From contig NZ_JAEHGD010000001.1 in NCBI RefSeq assembly GCF_016097405.1, positions 381,003 through 445,002 on the forward strand: a stretch of 64,000 nucleotides of DNA, given 5' to 3'. The notes under the pieces are model-generated. The model ran no database searches and was not told where the DNA came from. It was given only the letters and a program-made list of their open reading frames with translations. The translations under genes were made by a program, and so were the position numbers. Shown here piece by piece: positions 8,386 to 17,198 of the stretch. Position 1 is the stretch's first letter, and each line of letters starts with the position of its first letter. The stretch is from a methane-oxidizing endosymbiont of Gigantopelta aegis (GTDB taxonomy: Bacteria; Pseudomonadota; Gammaproteobacteria; Methylococcales; Methylomonadaceae).

Positions 8386-9845
8386 AATGGTGCACTCCCT
8401 GAAATTAAAATTGTAGCCTGATTAAACCAGTCCGATAACGATTGTGGAATAGAAAGACCTAACCATAAAACCAATACCAAGTGAATAATAACTGGCCATA
8501 AATTAGCTTCAACCGCCTGTTGACCTTCCGGACGTTTACCATAAACCATCGGTTGGATATTGCGAAATAAACCGGCACAGGCCAAACCGATACCTAGCAG
8601 TAGAAATGGCGTTAACCAGGGATAGCTTTGCATCGTTGCCAACAAAACCAAAAACTCACTGGTGAATACGCCAAAAGGCGGAAAACCGGCAATGGTCAGG
8701 GTTCCAATCAACAACCCCCACCCCACACTGGGCTGAGTTTTAATCAATCCGCGGATTTTTTCGATACGCTGAGTGCCTGCAATCTGGGCAGCATGACCGA
8801 CAGTGACAAAAATAGCCGATTTGGTTAATGAATGCACCGTCATATGCAATAAAGCAGCAAATGTTGCAAATGGCGTACCCATACCAAATGCAAATGTCAT
8901 CAAACCCATATGTTCGATTGATGAATAACTGAACAATCGTTTGATATCCTGCTGCCGATGCAAAAAAATGGCTGCCACAAGAAATGACATCAAACCGAAG
9001 CCCATCATCAAATAGCCTGCGATATGGCTTTGCGTTGCACCATCGACCAACATTTTATTCCGTACAACCGCATACAAGGCATCATTCAACAACAATCCTG
9101 ACAACACGGCCGACATTGGTGTAGGACCTTCCGAATGCGCATCGGGTAACCAGTTATGCAGTGGTACCAAACCAATTTTGGTGCCATAACCAACCAACAT
9201 GAAAACAAATGATATTTCCAGAATTTCAGGGTCTAGCTGGCTGGCATTTTGAATCAGTACCGTCCAGGCTAGCGCATTTTCAGCATCGCTGATCTGCATC
9301 GCCGCATAATACAGTAAAACTGTACCAAACATGGCCTGGGCGATGCCAACACCGCATAGAATAAAATATTTCCAGGCGGCCTCAATCGATTCTGGTGTCC
9401 GATACAAGCTCACCAATAACACGGTAGCCAGTGTTGCCGCTTCCATGGCCACCCATAATATCCCCATATTATTGGTGGTTAGTACTAGGTACATGGCAAA
9501 CATGAAGCCTTGGTACATCGAATAATACAAGCGTAAACGTTTTTCAGTCAGACGTCCTTTTTGTTGCTCATGCCGCATATAAGGTGCGGAAAAAATCGAT
9601 GTCGTCAAACCAACAAAAGCGGTCAAAACAATCAAATACACATTGAAAGAGTCAACCAGAAAATAAAGCCCTTCAGATACCAGAGTGCCTGATTCATGCA
9701 CATTTAACGCCAGCCATAAAGACATCAATAAGGCAAAAGCATTAAATTTTATATTGATCCGGCCAATACGAGGCCTGTGGCCGAACAGGGCGAAAAAAAC
9801 GACGCCAGCCAAGGGCATCAATAACAATAAATACGCCGCAATCAT
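8382..9845 (-). CDS. hyfF: Hyf/Ehr membrane subunit, proton-pump type (HyfF/NuoN-like)
   Basis: 487-residue polytopic protein of the NuoL/M/N-Mrp antiporter superfamily, with about 14 predicted helices. Conserved blocks include VGYGTKIGLVPLHNWLPDAHSEGPTPMSAVLSG (key lysine and proline-broken helix), KRLFSYSSIEHMGLM, and HMTVHSLTKSAIF. Such subunits carry the half-channel lysines used for ion translocation. ATGA overlaps with both neighbours show tight translational coupling. The operon also has a HyfB-type pump, so the complex has two antiporter-like subunits, as in hydrogenase-4. Confidence 0.92.
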   Translation of the reverse strand: MIAAYLLLLMPLAGVVFFALFGHRPRIGRINIKFNAFALLMSLWLALNVHESGTLVSEGLYFLVDSFNVYLIVLTAFVGLTTSIFSAPYMRHEQQKGRLTEKRLRLYYSMYQGFMFAMYLVLTTNNMGILWVAMEAATLATVLLVSLYRTPESIEAAWKYFILCGVGIAQAMFGTVLLYYAAMQISDAENALAWTVLIQNASQLDPEILEISFVFMLVGYGTKIGLVPLHNWLPDAHSEGPTPMSAVLSGLLLNDALYAVVRNKMLVDGATQSHIAGYLMMGFGLMSFLVAAIFLHRQQDIKRLFSYSSIEHMGLMTFAFGMGTPFATFAALLHMTVHSLTKSAIFVTVGHAAQIAGTQRIEKIRGLIKTQPSVGWGLLIGTLTIAGFPPFGVFTSEFLVLLATMQSYPWLTPFLLLGIGLACAGLFRNIQPMVYGKRPEGQQAVEANLWPVIIHLVLVLWLGLSIPQSLSDWFNQATILISGSAPL

Positions 9846-10519
9846 TGGTCCACCTCATTTAATCGATTCATTTGATCCACATCCAGACTGTCGATACTGC
9901 GGCTGATATGCAAAAAGAAAATCCCAAATAAAATAGCCGCCACTAACACATCAAAAGCAATACCTAACTCTACAACCATCGGCATGCCGCGGGTCGATAC
10001 AATGGCAGCAAAAAACAAACCATTTTCTATCGACATAAACCCCACCACATGGGCAATCGCATGACGATGGGAAATCATCAGCAACATGCCTAACAACACC
10101 ACAGACAACCCTACGGCCAAGGCGTTTACCAACACGACAGAGGTGTTTTGAATAACCGGGTGCAAAACATAATAGCTGAATACAACAAGCGTCGCGCCGC
10201 CCAACATCACGGCCGTATTGTTTTTCAAGGCCTCGACATCACGATGCAGGTTCAATTTGTAAACCTGCTTATGTAGCATCCAGGGAATCAAAAAAACCTT
10301 CAACACCAGAGTGATTGAGGCCGAAATATATAAGTGAAAGTTTCCCATGCTATAACCGGCCAGCGCTGTGGCTAACACCAATAACAAGCCTTGTAGTGCG
10401 AAAACAAAAATCAACCGCAACAGACGTCCCTGCCCTAACATCAAAAATGAGGTCAGGCCAATCAGAGCTGCTATCGATAAAACGCCTTGTGTATAAAAAT
10501 CCAGTTTAATGAGTTCCAT
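9842..10519 (-). CDS. hyfE: Hyf/Ehr membrane subunit (HyfE-like)
   Basis: 225-residue hydrophobic protein of the HyfE type, with a NuoK-like C-terminal half (SIENGLFFAAI is the family signature around residues 164-174) and roughly seven helices. In hydrogenase-4 this subunit is part of the ion-translocating membrane arm and contributes a conserved glutamate in NuoK-like helices. The start codon shares one base with the stop of the preceding gene (TAATG), and the end overlaps the next gene by ATGA. Confidence 0.9.
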   Translation of the reverse strand: MELIKLDFYTQGVLSIAALIGLTSFLMLGQGRLLRLIFVFALQGLLLVLATALAGYSMGNFHLYISASITLVLKVFLIPWMLHKQVYKLNLHRDVEALKNNTAVMLGGATLVVFSYYVLHPVIQNTSVVLVNALAVGLSVVLLGMLLMISHRHAIAHVVGFMSIENGLFFAAIVSTRGMPMVVELGIAFDVLVAAILFGIFFLHISRSIDSLDVDQMNRLNEVDQ

Positions 10520-11463
10520 TAGCGTGATGCCTCCAAAATAATATGACTCAACAAGCCCAACAGCCCCAATAAATAAGCGAAGCTTAGAAATTCCTGGACC
10601 CGAAATAAACGCATTTTAGCCAGAGCCGTTTCAGCAATCGCCAGAAATACAGCCAGCACCGCCAGTTTTAACAGCAGCCATAACAGCGCCGCGCCTAATG
10701 CTGAGGGCGCAAAATCAACGGCAATACCCCACGGAAAAAAGATATTGCTGATAAGCACGCCATACAACATTAGCTTGATGGCGCTGGCCCATTCAATCAA
10801 GGCCAAATGGCGACCGCTATATTCCAGAATCATCGCTTCATGGATCATGGTCAATTCCAAATGCGTTGCCGGGTTATCGACCGGGATACGACCTGTCTCG
10901 GCAATAGCTACCAAAATCATTGCAAACAGTGCAAAAACAAACGATGGCCGCAAGACAATGCCCTGATCCAATACATAACCAATGGCACTGGCTAGATTGG
11001 TGCTGGAGGCCGTCATGGTCAGGGTAAAAATAGCCATTAACATAGCCGGTTCCGCCAATGTTGAAATAGTCATTTCGCGGGATGCTCCCATGCCACCAAA
11101 CGCGGTGCCGACATCCATACCGGCCAATGCCTGAAAAAAACGCGCGAAGGCGAAAAAACCAACCAATACAATCACGTCGGCACTGGCCGCAGTAGGTAAA
11201 TCAATACTGATTAAGGGCACCACGGAAGCGGCCAAAATCATCGCCGAAAACACGATGTAAGGCGTTGCGATAAACAGCCATGATGCGGTATGTGAAACCA
11301 AAGGTTGTTTATGGGTTAATTTCAACAAATCTCGGTAAGGCTGTAGTAACGACGGAGCCTTGCGATTTTGTAAGCGACATTTCCACCATTTGACCCATCC
11401 CACCAGCAACGGCGCCAATGCAATAAATAACAGTGTTTGTATAAAAGCAAAAATCCAATTCAT
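10519..11463 (-). CDS. hyfC: Hyf/Ehr membrane anchor subunit (HyfC/NuoH-like)
   Basis: 314-residue NuoH/HyfC-type protein, the membrane subunit that links the iron-sulfur arm to the proton-pumping arm. It shows the family blocks LLQPYRDLLKL in the first loop, GIGASR-like GGMGASREM, GRIPVDNPATHLELTMIHEAM with conserved acidic residues, and a hydrophobic C-terminus. The start is the ATG at 11463, whose A is shared with the TGA stop of hyfB; an open extension to 11478 would overlap hyfB and is less likely. Confidence 0.92.
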   Translation of the reverse strand: MNWIFAFIQTLLFIALAPLLVGWVKWWKCRLQNRKAPSLLQPYRDLLKLTHKQPLVSHTASWLFIATPYIVFSAMILAASVVPLISIDLPTAASADVIVLVGFFAFARFFQALAGMDVGTAFGGMGASREMTISTLAEPAMLMAIFTLTMTASSTNLASAIGYVLDQGIVLRPSFVFALFAMILVAIAETGRIPVDNPATHLELTMIHEAMILEYSGRHLALIEWASAIKLMLYGVLISNIFFPWGIAVDFAPSALGAALLWLLLKLAVLAVFLAIAETALAKMRLFRVQEFLSFAYLLGLLGLLSHIILEASR

Positions 11464-13592
11464 CAGCTGACCACCCAAAGCAGAAAAATTAAGGTTACAA
11501 AGGAATATGCCAAATAAATCCGGATATTTCCGGTCTGAAGTCGGCCGACCATACGCGCTAGCCCATACACCAAGCGTTCAATCGGGTTATAAATCCGTCG
11601 CCAGCTATGATCATGTACTTGGAGCTGATAATGGATGTCACTCACTTGCTGGGGAACAGCGCTGGATTTTTTATCAATTTTTTCATCTAATTCCCAAACA
11701 TTGGCGAAAATACGGCGAAATGGCATCATAAAGGCCACCGAGTTATATTGCATACGATGGTTTAATCCCCCATAACCACAATCCCAGGTTTCGGTACGCT
11801 TAAATGCCACCGCAGGATCTCGGCGTAAATACCAAAAACTGACACCACCGGCCAATAGCACACCCAACAAGACCAAAGGTGCGGCATAAGACGCCTGCTC
11901 GGCCGAAACGGGTGCCAACCAGAACCAGTTGATGGCGGCTTCATTCGGCAAGGCATGGCCGATAATCTGAACAGAAACATGATTTAGCATGCTGATGACC
12001 ATACCGGGAATAATTCCCACCAAAAAACACAAACCCGCCAATAATGACAATGCTGCCAGCATCCCTTTATCCTTGATCTCTTCGGCTTTTTCGGCATGAC
12101 GACTGCGTGGCAAGCCTAAAAACATAACGCCGTAAACATTGACAAAACAGGCTGCCGCCAATGCCGCTGTCAGCGCTAATGCAGCGGCGGCCACTGGAAT
12201 TAAACTACGCAATACTGCATTATCAATTACATCAACCCGTAAGGCGGTTTGAAATGCCAGCCATTCAGAGACGAAACCATTGAATAACGGTAATGAGGCA
12301 ATACTCATGCAAGCGACCAAAAACAGTTTGCTGGTATGCGGCATGCGTTTGATTAAGCCACCCATCTCATCAATATTGAGGCTATGCACCTGATGTTGAA
12401 TAACGCCCGCACCGAGAAACAACAGATTTTTAAACAAGGCGTGATTAAAGGCATGAAATAATGCTGCCATAAACCCTAACGCAGCTATTTCAGGATGTCC
12501 CTGGTCGAGAAAAATCATCGACAAACCTAACACCATAAAAATGACACCAATATTTTCAACCGAACTGTACGCTAACAAACGTTTCAGATTATTTTGCATC
12601 ATGGCATAAAAAATACCGCCCAATGCTGATAAGGCACCAATAATGAGTAACACCACCCCCCATTCCCATTGAATATCGCCCAACAATTCAAAACAAAAGC
12701 GAATCAGGCCATATAGGGCAACCTTCAACATCACACCACTCATCAAGGCAGAAATATGTGATGGTGCAACCGGGTGCGCTTCGGGTAACCATACATGGAT
12801 AGGTACTAAACCGGCTTTCATGCCAAACCCAAGCAATGCTAAAACAAAGGCAACAGACGCCCAGGTGACCGATAAATCAGTATCTCGAAAAGCGTCAAAC
12901 GTAAAACTGTAATTGGAAGAAAAACCGGCAATGACACCAAACCCCAAAATGATGGCAATCGCCCCGACTTCAGCCATGATCAGATAGAGAAAAGCCGCGC
13001 GTCGATTGGCCGCCTCCTGGTGCTGAAAAGATACCAGAAAATAACTGGCTACCGACATCAATTCCCAGGCAATCATAAAAAAGAATGCATCATCTGCCAG
13101 CAGCACCATAAATATGCCAGCCACGAAAATGCCGGTAAACAGCCCGAGTATGGCAAATGAATCCTCTTGTTCATCATAGTCCTTAACATACCCTGGCCCA
13201 AACAAACTCACAGCCGCTACAGCCAACCCGATAATCAGATAAAAAAAGCCGGATAAACTATCCAAGCGCACATGCCAGGGCAGCCAGGGCAATCCCAAGC
13301 TCATCTGATCCCGGATGATGGTTTCTGTGAGTAATACACTAACACCAGCTAAAATTGCCGAGACGCCCGCTAGTCCCAAACACAGAAAAACCAATTGTTG
13401 CAACCGTGATTGAAAGCATGTTGGCGACAACGCATCGGCAATAAACTTCTCGGCGGCGGGCGGCAAACTAACCCCTTTGTCCAGTGCCTTGGCAAAACCC
13501 GTTGCCAAAACAGCCTGCTGCCGGATCAGCAATGCCAATAGTGCAGAACCCAAGCTCAACACGATGGCCAAATAAGCTAAAAATAAAATCAT
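11463..13592 (-). CDS. hyfB: Hyf/Ehr membrane subunit, proton-pump type (HyfB/HycC-like)
   Basis: 709-residue polytopic protein of the NuoL/HyfB family. The antiporter core has MAWELMSVASYFLVSF, FGMKAGLVPIHVWLPEAHPVAPSHISALMSG, KRLLAYSSVENIGVI and HAFNHALFKNLLFLGAG. After this comes the HyfB-specific C-terminal section with ETWDCGYGGLNHRMQYNS and a final anchoring helix near the end. The ATG at 13592 is preferred because GAGTGG lies about 4 bases upstream; a TTG at 13604 would add four residues. It follows the small membrane protein gene by about 22 bases. Confidence 0.92.
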   Translation of the reverse strand: MILFLAYLAIVLSLGSALLALLIRQQAVLATGFAKALDKGVSLPPAAEKFIADALSPTCFQSRLQQLVFLCLGLAGVSAILAGVSVLLTETIIRDQMSLGLPWLPWHVRLDSLSGFFYLIIGLAVAAVSLFGPGYVKDYDEQEDSFAILGLFTGIFVAGIFMVLLADDAFFFMIAWELMSVASYFLVSFQHQEAANRRAAFLYLIMAEVGAIAIILGFGVIAGFSSNYSFTFDAFRDTDLSVTWASVAFVLALLGFGMKAGLVPIHVWLPEAHPVAPSHISALMSGVMLKVALYGLIRFCFELLGDIQWEWGVVLLIIGALSALGGIFYAMMQNNLKRLLAYSSVENIGVIFMVLGLSMIFLDQGHPEIAALGFMAALFHAFNHALFKNLLFLGAGVIQHQVHSLNIDEMGGLIKRMPHTSKLFLVACMSIASLPLFNGFVSEWLAFQTALRVDVIDNAVLRSLIPVAAAALALTAALAAACFVNVYGVMFLGLPRSRHAEKAEEIKDKGMLAALSLLAGLCFLVGIIPGMVISMLNHVSVQIIGHALPNEAAINWFWLAPVSAEQASYAAPLVLLGVLLAGGVSFWYLRRDPAVAFKRTETWDCGYGGLNHRMQYNSVAFMMPFRRIFANVWELDEKIDKKSSAVPQQVSDIHYQLQVHDHSWRRIYNPIERLVYGLARMVGRLQTGNIRIYLAYSFVTLIFLLWVVS

Positions 13593-13614
13593 ATGTCCAC
13601 TCAATACCCTTTAG

Positions 13615-14028
13615 TTAAAAATAGGAATGAATCAGAACCCCCAACCAGGCGCACATCATCAAGACGAAAAAAACCTGCATCAAACGATAGATACCTGCTT
13701 CATCAGACGGGTCGGTATCAGGCATAAAATATTCCACAATACCCATCAATTTTTCGCAGCCTTTCAAGCGTTTATGCTGTTGCGAGATCAAACGACTTAA
13801 ATATTCAGCTAACGTCCAACCTAACCCGCTTAGCACCACCCCATAAGCTGCAATTTCCCGTCCCCAGGCCCAGTCGCTCATAAACATGCCGATACCTAAA
13901 ACCAGCATCAAACATAAAAAGCAAAAAATAACCGCAAACAAAACACGTACAAACAACCTGCGGTCACAGGCTGCCTGCCGGTAAATTTCCAGCAAAATCG
14001 TTAAATCATTTTTATCGGTGCATTTCAT
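13615..14028 (-). CDS. Small membrane protein, first gene of the Ehr operon
   Basis: 137 residues, not recognised. Hydrophobicity suggests three membrane helices (about 27-50, 58-75 and 116-136) with a cytosolic basic loop (QQHKRLKGCEKL) between the second and third. It starts the operon about 37 bases downstream of the inferred sigma-54 transcript start and is followed closely by hyfB, so it is probably an accessory or assembly subunit of the complex. No catalytic or cofactor motif is visible; cysteines are scattered. Confidence 0.75.
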   Translation of the reverse strand: MKCTDKNDLTILLEIYRQAACDRRLFVRVLFAVIFCFLCLMLVLGIGMFMSDWAWGREIAAYGVVLSGLGWTLAEYLSRLISQQHKRLKGCEKLMGIVEYFMPDTDPSDEAGIYRLMQVFFVLMMCAWLGVLIHSYF

Positions 14029-14074
14029 CTGTTATTCCATCGCCAATCGTTTGTACGCTCAACACAAACCTCAT

Positions 14075-14091
14075 TAGCTATTTTCATGCCA
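14075..14091 (-). promoter_or_regulatory. Predicted sigma-54 promoter of the Ehr operon
   Basis: On the minus strand the sequence TGGCATGAAAATAGCTA matches TGGCAYG-N4-TTGCT, with one mismatch (TAGC for TTGC). The invariant GG and GC are correctly spaced for -24/-12. The transcript would start near 14065, giving a short leader before the ATG at 14028. The operon it serves ends with a sigma-54-activating regulator, which strengthens the call. Predicted by eye. Confidence 0.65.
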
Positions 14092-14187
14092 GATTTGATG
14101 TTACTTGGTTCACCCCGTATAAACCGGGATATTTTTTGTTTTTATCACTCAACACATACGATAAAAAGTGGTGCAAAAAAATAAAAG

Positions 14188-14226
14188 TGGTTGAAATAAA
14201 CCAATGGTCATGGTTTATTTCAACCA
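14188..14226. promoter_or_regulatory. Tandem dyad, likely enhancer for the NtrC-type regulator
   Basis: TGGTTGAAATAAACCA (14188-14203) and TGGTTTATTTCAACCA (14211-14226) are perfect reverse complements of each other, and each is itself a dyad of the form TGGTT-N6-AACCA. Their centres are 23 bp apart, about two helical turns, and lie about 130 and 153 bp upstream of the inferred sigma-54 start. This is the geometry of an upstream activator site bound by a regulator multimer. It could also form a 16-bp hairpin or serve the rightward genes. Confidence 0.6.
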
Positions 14227-14345
14227 TTTGGACGTATAGAGCGTTAATACAGATGCAGGAGGTAGAGCAACGGCTTTTTGCAACCATACAGCCGTACCCA
14301 TCCGACAAAACAACATATTTAACCCATTAGCATGATACAAATAGG

Positions 14346-14732
14346 ATGGTTCTGCAAAACATCAAAATTAAATATTGGGTAGCCAGTTTCTTATCGGTTT
14401 CAGAAGCGACCGAGTTGGATGAATATCTGCAGAAACATAATCCTGTAATGGCTTGTGGTTGGATTAAGCGTGGTGTGGAATTCACGATTCAGAGTAATAC
14501 CGGGCGTCAACGTCTCAATGTCAACGGTGCAGTCAATATCGATTCTCTGGATACTGTCTGCCGCTTCTATGACACCATCAATGGCGAGGCAACGATTGAT
14601 CTTTGTAAGGCGATTGAAGAACGTTACCCGAAGGCTGGGACTATTTACATCATTTGCGATAATGCCACAGCTAACCAATCTGGCACAATTTTTGTTTATA
14701 AAATAACGATTGTTTTTAATGGAGATACATAA
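14346..14732 (+). pseudogene. IS630-family transposase remnant
   Basis: The 128-residue frame contains the central part of an IS630-type DDE transposase: HNPVMACGWIKRG, then NTGRQRLNVNGAVNID and, around residue 98, GTIYIICDNATANQS with a catalytic aspartate. The N-terminal helix-turn-helix, the first aspartate region and the C-terminus with the last glutamate are missing, and no inverted repeats were found around it. The last codons (from about 14690) are leader sequence of the SulP gene rather than transposase. It is a dead fragment. Confidence 0.7.
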
Positions 14733-16375
14733 TGACTGAACAAACACTTCCAAAAACCGGCCTGGCAGGCTTGCGCGAAAATTGGCGCAGTGATCTACTC
14801 TCCGGTTTTCTGGTTTTTCTGATTGCTCTTCCGCTTTGCTTAGGAATCGCCATGGCTTCAGGGGTTCCACCTATGGCTGGCATCATTAGCGCTGTTATTG
14901 GCGGCCTGTTGGTTTCTCGTATCAGTGGTTCCTATGTCACCATCAATGGCCCTGCCGCCGGCCTTATCGTGGTTATCTATGATGCCGTTTATACCTTAGG
15001 TAATGGGGATATGATGGCCGGCTACCGTTATGCACTAGCCGCCATTGTCGTCGCCAGTTTGTTTCAGGTCGCCATGGGGCTTATGAAAGCCGGCAAACTG
15101 AGTGCATTTTTCCCGGCTTCCGTTGTACATGGCATGCTCGCCGCCATTGGCATCATCATCATGGCAAAACAAATTCATACCGTCTTTGGCGTAAAACCAG
15201 ACGCTGATTCTCTGTTCGCTACGATTGGCCAGATTCCATCGTCCATCTGGAACATGAACCCGGAAATCGCCATGATTGGCTTATTTGGCTTAATTTTACT
15301 GATCATCTGGGATGTGGTGGATAATAAATGGATTAAAATGATTCCTGCACCGATTATTGTCGTGATTGTCGGCATGGCGCTGGGGCAATATTTTGATCTT
15401 GACTTGAAGCATCATTATATGGTGTTACCGGATGCTGAATGGTTGCCGCATCATGATTTTACAGTCGGCCCAAAATATCTGGTGGAAGTACCAGCAAACT
15501 TTATGGATAGCTTTTATTTTCCGGATTTTGGTAAATTCTTTACCGTTGAATTCTGGGTTGCCGTTGTCAGTATTTGCCTGGTTGGTAGCCTGGAAAGCTT
15601 ACTCAGTGCCGCCGCTGTGGATAAACTTGACCCTTACAAACGTTGCTCTGATTTAAATAAAGATTTGACGGCTGTTGGCATTGGCAATACAACCGCTGGC
15701 CTGATTGGCGGCACCCCTATGATCGCTGAAATCGTGCGGAGTTCGGCTAATGTCAATAATGGTGCTAAGACTGGCTGGGCCAACTTTTTCCACGGCGCAT
15801 TCTTATTATTATCTGTTGCCTTGTTTCCTCGTCTGATTCACGAAATCCCGATGGCCTCATTGGCAGCACTGCTGGTATACACGGGCTATCGTCTGGCTGC
15901 GCCTCGGGAGTTTTACAAGACACTGGAAATTGGGAAAGATAACTTCATTGTCTTTATTGTGACAATTCTCAGTGTTCTGGCTACAGACCTTTTAATCGGT
16001 GTGGCTATTGGAATTGTCGTCAAAACCTTGATTCATCTATCGCGCGGCGTCAAGCTGAAAAACTTTTTTTCAATGGCGTTTCATATCAAGCAAACCGATG
16101 AAAACACCTACCATGTCCAAATCTCCGGCGCGGCTATTTTTTCTAATTTACTGGGATTAAAAAGCGAATTGGCTGAACTGCCAAAAGGAAAAACCATTTA
16201 TTTTGACCTCAGCGAAAGCGAGCTGGTCGATCATACCGTCATGGAGTTTTTGCATGATTTTTCTGAAGATTATCAACGCAGTGGCGGTCATTGTGAAATC
16301 ACAGGACTCGATGAACACGAACCGTTTTCCGACCATCCTCAGGCTGCACGAAAAAAACCTTCGAAACAAAAATAA
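14732..16375 (+). CDS. SulP-family anion permease (bicarbonate/sulfate type)
   Basis: 547 residues with the SulP transmembrane core (SDLLSGFLVFLIALPLCLGIAMASGVPP at the N-terminus, GSYVTINGPAAGLIVV, SLESLLSAAAVDKLDPYKR) and a C-terminal STAS domain from about residue 440 (VQISGAAIFSNLLGL to CEITGLDEHEP). SulP proteins with a short STAS domain often import bicarbonate or sulfate; the substrate cannot be read from sequence alone. GGAGA lies about 6 bases before the ATG. A strong terminator follows at 16396. No carbonic anhydrase gene is adjacent. Confidence 0.9.
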   Translation: MTEQTLPKTGLAGLRENWRSDLLSGFLVFLIALPLCLGIAMASGVPPMAGIISAVIGGLLVSRISGSYVTINGPAAGLIVVIYDAVYTLGNGDMMAGYRYALAAIVVASLFQVAMGLMKAGKLSAFFPASVVHGMLAAIGIIIMAKQIHTVFGVKPDADSLFATIGQIPSSIWNMNPEIAMIGLFGLILLIIWDVVDNKWIKMIPAPIIVVIVGMALGQYFDLDLKHHYMVLPDAEWLPHHDFTVGPKYLVEVPANFMDSFYFPDFGKFFTVEFWVAVVSICLVGSLESLLSAAAVDKLDPYKRCSDLNKDLTAVGIGNTTAGLIGGTPMIAEIVRSSANVNNGAKTGWANFFHGAFLLLSVALFPRLIHEIPMASLAALLVYTGYRLAAPREFYKTLEIGKDNFIVFIVTILSVLATDLLIGVAIGIVVKTLIHLSRGVKLKNFFSMAFHIKQTDENTYHVQISGAAIFSNLLGLKSELAELPKGKTIYFDLSESELVDHTVMEFLHDFSEDYQRSGGHCEITGLDEHEPFSDHPQAARKKPSKQK

Positions 16376-16395
16376 GCCTATTCCTTTATATCTGG

Positions 16396-16423
16396 AGAAA
16401 GCTGGACACTCCAGCTTTCTTTT
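16396..16423 (+). terminator. Rho-independent terminator after the SulP gene
   Basis: AGAAAGCTGG, loop ACACT, CCAGCTTTCT (a perfect 10-bp stem, 16396-16420) followed by TTT. It separates the permease from the next outer-membrane gene. Confidence 0.7.
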
Positions 16424-16442
16424 CATCTATAGTGAGGTATAC

Positions 16443-17141
16443 ATGAAATTTCTGTTACGCATCAGCATCCTTTTTTGTTGTAGCTTAACGGCTGCCTATG
16501 CTCAAACAAATGATATATTTGGCGTATGGGGGTCGTTTACGTTAAAAGGTGATTATTCCAAACTATCCCGTTCATTAGATGGCTTTCATTGGCAGATCAT
16601 GAATCAGGCGCGTACCCGTGATGATTCGGCATCCGGTTCACGCTTGACCGAAAACTTGTTGTTTGTCCAAAGCGGTTATCAACTCAATAAAAATTTCGCC
16701 ATTGAAATTGGCTATGTTCACGACTGGATTCATCCACTCCATGCTCAGGCATTTCAGGAAAGCCGGGTTTATGAAGACTTGATCTGGAAACAGGCTCTGG
16801 GAGAGTTTAAATTCCTGTCTCGCACCCGCATTGATCAGCGCATCAACCAAACCACAGGCAATACCGGTTACCGTGCCCGGCAATTTTTCAAACTCAGTCA
16901 TTCGGTTCCGCAAATCAAAAACCTGAGTGCTTACCTGGGGGATGAAGTTTTGTTTTATGTGAATAAAAATAATTTTGGCAAACGCGGTTTTTCCGAAAAC
17001 CGCGTATTAGCAGGCCTGCATTACCAACTGCAACCTGCCCTCGGTATCGACATCGGTTATCTTGGCCAGTACATCGATACAAAAAGTGGTAATAATATAT
17101 TCACGCACAATCTAACTGCCGGAATAACCTATCGGTTTTAA
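16443..17141 (+). CDS. DUF2490-like outer-membrane beta-barrel protein
   Basis: 232 residues. The start is the ATG at 16443, with GTGAGG about 6 bases upstream; the frame is open further 5' but that part overlaps the SulP gene. A signal peptide (about 1-19, ending AAYA-Q) precedes alternating amphipathic strands typical of a small beta-barrel, ending with the outer-membrane signature phenylalanine (ITYRF). The pattern of a WxxF-type first strand, a repeated QLNKNFAIEIGY strand and RxRQFFKLSH resembles DUF2490 proteins. Function unknown. Confidence 0.75.
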   Translation: MKFLLRISILFCCSLTAAYAQTNDIFGVWGSFTLKGDYSKLSRSLDGFHWQIMNQARTRDDSASGSRLTENLLFVQSGYQLNKNFAIEIGYVHDWIHPLHAQAFQESRVYEDLIWKQALGEFKFLSRTRIDQRINQTTGNTGYRARQFFKLSHSVPQIKNLSAYLGDEVLFYVNKNNFGKRGFSENRVLAGLHYQLQPALGIDIGYLGQYIDTKSGNNIFTHNLTAGITYRF

Positions 17142-17150
17142 TCCAGCCTA

Positions 17151-17198
17151 TGTGCGAGGCTATGGTATTAGTTTGCGCAATCACTATAGCCTCGTACA
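17151..17198. terminator. Hairpin between convergent genes (possible terminator)
   Basis: TGTGCGAGGCTAT at 17151-17163 pairs with ATAGCCTCGTACA at 17186-17198 (one G-T pair), loop 22 bases. It lies between the outer-membrane gene and cmoB, which point at each other. There is no clear T-run, so termination is only a guess. The rest of 17199-17358 shows no gene I can support. Confidence 0.4.

Noticed and set aside
6253-13592. Reading the operon as a functional NiFe hydrogenase-4 or formate hydrogenlyase
   Set aside because: All four Ni ligands are missing and no maturation, formate dehydrogenase or polyferredoxin gene is present.
14400-14870. 156-residue minus-strand frame opposite the IS630 fragment and the SulP start
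   Set aside because: It is the antisense of known coding sequence, has no recognisable motif and would overlap the SulP gene.
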